This document shows, one piece after another, positions 57,901 to 64,000 of a stretch of 64,000 bases of DNA. This stretch comes from Dipylidium caninum (lineage: Eukaryota > Platyhelminthes > Cestoda > Cyclophyllidea > Dipylidiidae). The stretch is taken from NCBI GenBank assembly GCA_017562135.1, contig QEYB01001312.1, positions 1,860,001 through 1,924,000 on the forward strand, given 5' to 3'. The notes under the pieces were generated by a model. That model had not been told where the DNA came from. It worked only from the letters and a program-made list of their open reading frames with translations, and did not search any database. Both the position numbers and the translations under genes were made by a program. Positions within the stretch are counted from its first letter, which is position 1. Every line of letters starts with the position of its first letter.

Positions 57901-60900
57901 GGGCCCCACTCGAGTCCTTTACACACTTCGAAGGAGCCTCTCACCTTAACTGTTGAAACGCCGAGGGACTAGGAACGGAAGTGGATGAATAGGACTAGAC
58001 CAGTGAAAGTGTATTGTGCTGCATATACGGTTGAATGCAACCAGACATTCTTTGGGAATGAAGGACAATCTGATGCAATTCGCTCCCTCCTCACCTCCTC
58101 TCCGCTTTAGCTGGACAACGCCGACGAACAGGCGGCCCAGGTCAGACGGGAACTAGATGGCCAGTTGGCTGCAATAGAAGAAATGGCTAAGGTAGGCCAT
58201 GCAGACCTCGCGGGTTAAAATTCGACTTCTTTCCCTCCAGTCACATTTTACGGTCAGTTTTTTTGCCGCAGCCGCAGTCGATGCAGCTCCCATGCTTTGC
58301 CTGTCTCGCTCGGATTAGACTTATTCACAGTTACTGGTGGTCTCTGGTCGCAGAGCGTTGTGTCGCCACACTAATAAAAAGCATGCGGAATATGCTTCGG
58401 CCCGAGTTAAACGCGGCAAGGGAGGCGGTCGGGCCGATAGTGCATATCCAAGTTGGAGGGTAGTTTTAAGGTAAATTGGCTGTGCCGGTCGTCGTTTCGT
58501 GGCAGTGAAAGGTGCTACTGACCAAAGAGCGACCACGGGCTACAAATTACAGGGCGTATGTCACATACTTTTGGGTCCTACCTCTTCAAATTTGAGTCGA
58601 ATTCAAAATTTATGGAGAATTATCGAGCTCTTAGGATGTTAGTCGTAAATCCGCAGTCAGGCCTCTTTGATACCATCTGAGCACCTCGGTGAACACACCA
58701 CATATAATTCAATGAAAATTAGCCTGTCATTTTTGCAGAGCTCTCACCTAATGCATCTTAGACAGGCTGTCTGCCTTTCGCCGCGGAGGTGGGAAAAGAA
58801 GTGCTTCAATGAATAGAGGACTGGGCGTTCCATGATTCATCGGTTTGAGAGACTTGCCAGTGGAGTCGGTTGATGAATGAAATGCATCCAGGCCAAAATT
58901 TCTACCTAGTAGCCAAATTTGGAATAAATATAATTGACGAGGTATCTCACCCTCAAGAATGGTCACACTTGAAAATAATTAGAGCGCAAAATGTAGTCAA
59001 AAAAAGTGAAATCGAGTGGGTTACTCTCCGTTTTTTAAAGAGAAGGAGGATCAGGCAGATTCATTTCGGACTATTTCTTCAGTAAATAGAAATTTAGTAT
59101 AAGCACAGGAGTGTTCGTCTTCTTATGAAGTGAATTGGAAGATGGTGTGAACTTCGAGCACCAACTTGCTCTGGGCGATCCTGAAACTCTTAAAGGACTC
59201 CCCACTTCAGTAAGTGGGACCAAACGTCAGTGGAGGACCCGAGACACAGGTGAACAAAACACCCACCGCAAAATATGGGAAGTGTGAGCCACTGCCGCGA
59301 CACCGCGAGTTGGCACTGAGCAGCATAGATATTACCATTTGTACTACTCTAGGCGGTTGATACCGTTGAGGAAAAAATGGCCTTAACTATCTTTTCTCCT
59401 CACGGTGCAGAAGCACAGCATCCCCAAACTAGTGGTGAAATCCATGGACTCGCTCTACCTTGAGGAGTTGCGCAGCATGGTCAACGAACTCATGATACGT
59501 CTCGAATCGGTACCCGTTACAAAAGGAGGCGGGAGTTTCCAAAAATTCAAGCGACACGGACGAAATCAGAGTTTCGCTTCCAGTCTGCGAGATCACAGCG
59601 CAGAGGAGAGTCCTGAACTGAATCTCAGCAAAGTGGACACTCAGCTCAACTTCGTTCTAGAAGTAAGTTGCTCCGCTGCAGAATGTCCACACCTCACGGG
59701 TCGACTTTGCTCGAGCCCCATTCTGGCACCAGTGAGTTCCCTGCTTCCAAAGCTCACAATCTGTCATTTCATCAGCTGTCACGGCCAGATACTAAGCCTT
59801 GTGATCCACGTCGTGGGTAGAAGAAGCAAAGTAATTAAAAGGAAGAAGTCCAGGCAAAGCCGAAAGTCATTTCCTATCCTGCCCAGGCGAGAGACGCTGT
59901 GGCGGGGGCCGCGGTTGCTATGCGAATTAGCAGCCGTCTGTGTGTGTGTGTGTGACTGTAAAGGGCACGAGCCTCACGGGATCAGCTTACAACTGGCCGA
60001 ACAAACAGACTCTAATTTAATTAGAAGAATCACTTTTGGAGTGACCTACAATGCACACAAACAGTCTCGTCCCCCAGCCGTTCTAGCCAGCCCCAGGGTC
60101 GACAGCCTCCAACATCGGTGTGTCAATGACAGGCTTTCCACAAAAATCAGCGTCACTTTGGCTCAGATGAGAGGCACGGCGACGATTTGCTGACCGTCAG
60201 TACTCCGCCGAGCAAGTTGCGCAACATAAGTTTCTCAGGCGAAGGCATCTTCGCTCTGGAGGCCGTGAATGTATGACGGAAAGGAGGTCTGGCCATAGCC
60301 ACAAACTACGCCTGTGCTCCTTCCACACCAGCCGGTCTCATTGTAAAAGTGCTCATGGAACTGTTGAATCCTCTGTCGCTGTTTCGCCGGCTCCACACCT
60401 GACTGAAACGTTACCTCACCGTATCTGTCCTTCGGCCTAGTCATTGGCGCCTAATTTTGCCTTTGGCGAAAGCTTTAACCGTATTATTTTCCATCTCAAC
60501 CACATACTTATCGCGCCCTTCCCCCCTCTCCCTCTCCTTACCTCCCTCTTGGCCTATCCAACCGGTCAGGCTGCAGCTCTCTGGGCAGTGCATCTGCAGC
60601 CTTTTGTCGGCATTTGATGGTCGTTATAAGTGCACGTGGGCAGCAGGACGAATGACACCGCGTAACGGCAATGAAGTCAGCGATGCGCAAAGTCCACTTC
60701 CACCATTCATTTCCTTTAATTTAATGTCAAATTCCTCAACTTCGCTCCTTTCATGTGTGTGAGGCGTGATGTCAACATCAAAAAGGCAAAAATTGTTTCG
60801 TTTACTTACGTCATAATGGCTTTCCGTCCCGATGCGTGAGACAGCTTCCTTGTGTGGTTCTCAAGCGGCGAAGAGGGCGGCGGGCACTTACCACTTTTGC

Positions 60901-62977
60901 CCCAACATCACCTCCGTAATGTGCTGCTTATGACGAAATAGGTCATTATAGCCATCTTGCAAAAATAGAGCCTCTAGATTTCCTTCCCTCTTCCCTGACC
61001 AACGATCGTTCAGCAAGCTGGACATTAGACAGACAACCTCGTCACCGCCCCTTCTCCTCCTCCTCCTTGTCGACGAAGGTGCGGTCTCACGCTTCCAGTT
61101 CGGTTGTCACCACCCCGAAAGCACCAGTGCCCTACGACAGACATTAAATCTCTCGCGTCAAAATGATACAGGACTTCCTGTCAACCTGACTACAGGCATG
61201 GCAGCCTAAAGAGCACTGTGTCTACTCCTCCCTGCATTTTTCGGCTCTAAGCAGGTAGAGGATAATGAATCTGAACGTCTCCCATGAATTACTTCAAAAT
61301 GTAATGGAGATATGAAGAAATTACATCAAAAACCTGATTTCGTCCGAGTCTGTAATTAGGGCTTACGAAACCTTACTCCCTTTTATTTCATCACCCAGTG
61401 TCGACTTTGATGTGAAGTTCCTTCGCAACTTCGGTCGTCGTAGAGCACGAATTTTTTGCGATAGCGAGTAGGTGGAGTTTACGCTTTTCACTTTGACCCA
61501 ATTTGAGAAAAGTCAGTTGACCCATGTTCTAACCACTTCCTGTCTCTCAACGATGTCTCCTTGGGCGAAAATTCAACCATCAGAGGCAGAAAAGGAGTTG
61601 CTGTTTCATCCACATTTGTGCTATTTTCGGCGCCGAGGGAATGTCATGAGGCCCATGTGAGACAACCAAGGACTCGAGTGCCACTCGATGGCATATAATC
61701 TTCGCAATGCCCAGAACTTCGCCACGGACGGGTGCCATTGCCAGAAGATGGCCTGATGGCTCGAGCAAGTTGCTTTCTCCCAAGTTAATAACCAAATCCT
61801 GAGTACATCATTTTGGAATCCCCAAGATCTGGGTAGCTAATTTGAGCCGTTTGAATAATTTAAAGCCCCCACGAGCTTATGGGTGGTAGGAGAACCTGCT
61901 GCACGAGGTTTGGTGTGTGTGTGTGTGTGTGCAACCACGACAATACGGGCCGTAGCAGCAGTAGCGGCAGCAGTCTTTTACTGTCGTCGATCCACATAGA
62001 CATTTTTATTTGCACACATCCATTTTTACGTCGGTAAGTTGTTAATTAAACAGTGTTTTTCCTACTTTCCACACATTACAATCGCATCAATTTCTCATTC
62101 CTAAAGGCATGCACATCGCATTCTTGCCTGTCTTATGAGTTAAGATACTAAGATTGCTCTGATACAAAGTAATGATGCACTTGATGAAGGATATTCTTCC
62201 CTACTTCCTCCTCCATCCCCGTGTAAGAAAATTTCTTTCCTAATGGCATACGTAGTGGCTTTCGAGTACTCCTCCTCTACCCCATTCACAAACTTTTATC
62301 ATTCAAATTATACGCCATCGCGTCCTGACAGATGGACTAACAAGTAGAGTATCCAGTGTTCCTCCCCCTAATCTACTATCGCTGTGAAATAAGGCTTCTT
62401 GAAGAGTCGAGATGTGAGGTTGCGTAGCGAGAAAGGAAGTGCCACCAGTCCGTCGTGTCGCCTCAGCAACTGTCTCGCTTTGCTCTCGTGCATGTGTGGC
62501 AAAAACGCGACCGGGCTCGAGAATCACTTCCAACAAAAAGGTGACCCGTTGACAACTGCCCGTCTCTTAAACTCCTTCACATTTAATTTAAGACACTCAC
62601 AGTGATCTCTGACAGACCTTTTTGACTTGAAAGTAGGCATTCGTCGCGAGAAAACTGGCGTTTTGTTTAAAGTCGAGTTGACTCGCACTAAAAGGAACTG
62701 TTGGCCGAATCCTGATTCTGAGCGCCCCTAATGCTCGCCGGCGTCAATTCTGCTAATTATGCTTCTTTGACTGCTGTCACTCTCGACCCGAAAACAGGCT
62801 TCTTTGCCCTAGCATCCCTCACAGGTCACTACACAGAACCGCTTTTTGCATCCAGATTGTTGTAGTGCAAGTGAAGAATCTTAAGCACTTACCAGCAACA
62901 AAGATGGTCTACTGCACGATGGAGGTTGAAGGAGGAGACCGTTTGCAAACGGACCTTGCCGAAGCCGGCAAAGCACA
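42677..62977 (+). CDS. cadps: CAPS/CADPS calcium-dependent secretion activator (5' part, runs off the window)
   Basis: Homologue of calcium-dependent activator protein for secretion (CAPS/UNC-31), a cytosolic and membrane-associated factor that primes dense-core vesicles for exocytosis. Seven plus-strand exons (42677-42984, 52390-52809, 53918-54110, 56860-57189, 58111-58191, 59411-59662 and 62856-62977) join without phase conflict into 568 codons plus 2 nt. The start [13 protein letters not shown] resembles the vertebrate MLDPSSSEEESDE. Strongly conserved stretches follow: [62 protein letters not shown] and [16 protein letters not shown], the last being the start of the C2 domain. The rest of C2, the PH domain and the MUN/MHD region lie beyond 64000. 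Exon 1-2 assignment rests on phase and N-terminal resemblance. Confidence 0.92.
42985..52389 (+). other. cadps intron 1 (9.4 kb)
   Basis: Bounded by GTCAGT and TTTCTTCAG. I found no nested gene, tRNA or recognisable transposon. Frames of 60-90 codons occur on both strands as expected by chance. A pyrimidine tract lies at about 46545-46615. The interval could hold alternative promoters or 5' exons that I cannot see. Confidence 0.65.
52390..52809 (+). CDS. cadps: cadps exon 2
   Basis: Begins with [20 protein letters not shown] and continues Gly/Ser-rich. A Glu/Lys-rich stretch ([19 protein letters not shown]) corresponds to the charged helix before the conserved core of CAPS (vertebrate [20 protein letters not shown]). 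Donor AT|GTGAGT, phase 2. Confidence 0.85.
52810..53917 (+). other. cadps intron 2 (1.1 kb)
   Basis: GTGAGT donor and AATTTTAG acceptor. No further feature was recognised. Confidence 0.85.
53918..54110 (+). CDS. cadps: cadps exon 3
   Basis: Encodes [17 protein letters not shown], then [16 protein letters not shown] and [13 protein letters not shown], nearly collinear with vertebrate CAPS ([37 protein letters not shown]). Donor GAC|GTGAGT, phase 0. Confidence 0.96.
54111..56859 (+). other. cadps intron 3 (2.7 kb)
   Basis: GTGAGT donor and TTCACCAG acceptor. It contains unusually long overlapping frames on both strands at 55.7-56.3 kb, without recognised motifs. Confidence 0.8.
56860..57189 (+). 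CDS. cadps: cadps exon 4
   Basis: A 110-codon symmetric exon: [53 protein letters not shown] and [20 protein letters not shown]. Very close to vertebrate CAPS. Acceptor CACCAG, donor CAA|GTGAGT. Confidence 0.96.
57190..58110 (+). other. cadps intron 4 (0.9 kb)
   Basis: GTGAGT donor and a pyrimidine-rich TCCGCTTTAG acceptor. Nothing else was recognised. Confidence 0.85.
58111..58191 (+). CDS. cadps: cadps exon 5 (81 nt)
   Basis: A short symmetric exon of 27 codons: [20 protein letters not shown] then AIEEMAK. It matches vertebrate [20 protein letters not shown] and is placed by similarity and by splice sites (TTTAG; AAG|GTAGGC). Confidence 0.95.
58192..59410 (+). other. cadps intron 5 (1.2 kb)
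   Basis: GTAGGC donor and GGTGCAG acceptor. No nested feature was seen. Confidence 0.85.
59411..59662 (+). CDS. cadps: cadps exon 6
   Basis: Encodes [40 protein letters not shown] and [14 protein letters not shown], leading into the C2 domain. The middle differs from vertebrates (about 25 Ser/Arg-rich residues). Donor GAA|GTAAGT. The frame happens to stay open for another 177 codons into the intron. Confidence 0.93.
59663..62855 (+). other. cadps intron 6 (3.2 kb)
   Basis: GTAAGT donor and TGCATCCAG acceptor. It holds a (GT)9 repeat at 61913-61930 and a pyrimidine tract near 60515-60550. The first 530 nt are open in the frame of exon 6. Confidence 0.85.
61913..61930. repeat. (GT)9 microsatellite
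   Basis: Nine GT units within cadps intron 6. Confidence 0.85.
62856..62977 (+). CDS. cadps: cadps exon 7 (start of C2 domain)
   Basis: Encodes [20 protein letters not shown] and [20 protein letters not shown], matching the first strands of the CAPS C2 domain. It ends in phase 2 at CA|GTGAGT. The following exon (the vertebrate WGTQGDF segment) was not found before the window end. Confidence 0.95.
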
Positions 62978-64000
62978 GTGAGTTATTTTTCCCCGCTCTC
63001 CACCTTCGTGAACTAACCTCGTCACTGTATTTGCAAGACTGCACACGGGTTCACCCATTCACACACGAAGAGGTTGAAAGAAGAGTCGTTTCGTGGTGTA
63101 AAAAAGTTTTTTTTTTGGGTATTAAACGTGACTTTGAGATACCGACCGCCGGTATAACTCGTGCGAACATGACTTCCCTGGATTCGGATGTGGGCGAGCG
63201 TAAGTGATAAAGGAGATAAATACCATTGGAAGACCAGCATGAATTGGCGAAAGTACGAAAGGCGTCACAGAGTAAAGCCAGCAACCGTAGGGTCGCTTTG
63301 AACTGGAGCTCCGCCAGGATCCACCACCTCTCCACACCACCGCTCCACCTTCTGGGGCTTCCGTGCAGTCATTTGGGAAATACCGAGAAACTGAGAGGAA
63401 ACAGTCGCCGCAACTCAAGAACCCTTCGTCGGTGCGTCTTGGAGAAGTAATGTCGGTAGCAGGAGGAACTTTTCGCGTACACAGATCAGAACGCAGAGAG
63501 AAAAGACCTATTTCATTCTGTAAAATGAAATGTGTGGACAGGTGTGAATAGACCGGGGCGTCACACCCAAGCATGCCGCTAGGAGGCATAGTTCCTCCTG
63601 GACAATCTACATTTTGCCTCGCGGCGACAGTTAAATCAAAAGTGACATTTATGCCTCTGTGGTACACGCTGGCAGGAGGCTGGCAGCGGCCCTTTCCACT
63701 TCCACCATGAAACGGAACATAGGACAAAATCCTCTATAGAAGGAGGATAAACCGCAACAGTATAATTAGCTAAAGGGAAAGTCTTCTGTCCCTAATCTAC
63801 TCTCTTCCCCGAAAACAATCGGTTTTTTGGGAGTCGGAGGCGGGAGATGACAGCGGACCTTGGTTCACCCAATTCCCAAATATGAAGCTTTGTCAGAAGC
63901 CTCGATTAGCCAGTTATCATCACCAGCTGATGCTCGTCAAACTGCTGAGGGACTCTTATTTTGCACTAGGAACATGGGATTGTCATTCTCAGCTTCTCGA
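62978..64000 (+). other. cadps intron 7, incomplete
   Basis: Starts with GTGAGT and continues to the window edge. A 201-codon minus-strand frame (63122-63727) lies inside it but shows no motif or family resemblance. Confidence 0.75.

Overview
This is eukaryotic, metazoan genomic DNA. Coding sequence sits in short exons with GT/AG borders separated by introns, and there is no operon, Shine-Dalgarno or tRNA/rRNA signal. The proteins belong to animal families: a two-finger GATA factor, a GIGYF-type GYF protein, a CAPS/CADPS secretion factor and an EGF/TSP1 membrane protein. Several introns are extremely short (31, 32 and 35 nt, plus others of 75-76 nt). I recall a bimodal intron-length pattern of this kind being described for tapeworms, so a parasitic flatworm (cestode) is my best guess for the source. 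That is an inference, not something the sequence proves.

Layout. (1) 1-2.9 kb: upstream DNA without a convincing gene, with purine/pyrimidine-rich patches. (2) 2.9-9.3 kb, plus strand: a GATA1/2/3-class transcription factor in four exons, 704 codons, with the two zinc fingers on separate exons. (3) 9.3-14.85 kb: intergenic, between two convergent genes. (4) 14.85-29.7 kb, minus strand: a receptor-like gene I could not assign to a named family. It encodes, in order, an unrecognised N-terminal region, about four EGF-like repeats, a thrombospondin type 1 repeat, one transmembrane helix and a 480-residue cytoplasmic tail carried by a single exon. Its 5' end was not found. (5) 31.3-40.4 kb, minus strand: a GIGYF (GRB10-interacting GYF protein) homologue that I could assemble into 15 phase-consistent exons (1060 codons plus stop), including three consecutive mini-introns near the start. 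(6) 40.4-42.7 kb: a divergent promoter interval. (7) 42.7 kb to the window end, plus strand: the first seven coding exons of a CAPS/CADPS homologue, including a 9.4-kb first intron. The gene runs off the right edge inside its C2 domain.

The genes do not form a pathway cluster. They are neighbours with separate jobs: cell-fate transcription control (GATA), translational repression and mRNA quality control (GIGYF), dense-core vesicle priming (CAPS) and a probable cell-surface adhesion or receptor protein. Exon borders come from reading frames, GT/AG signals, phase agreement and family similarity. No transcript data or database search was available.
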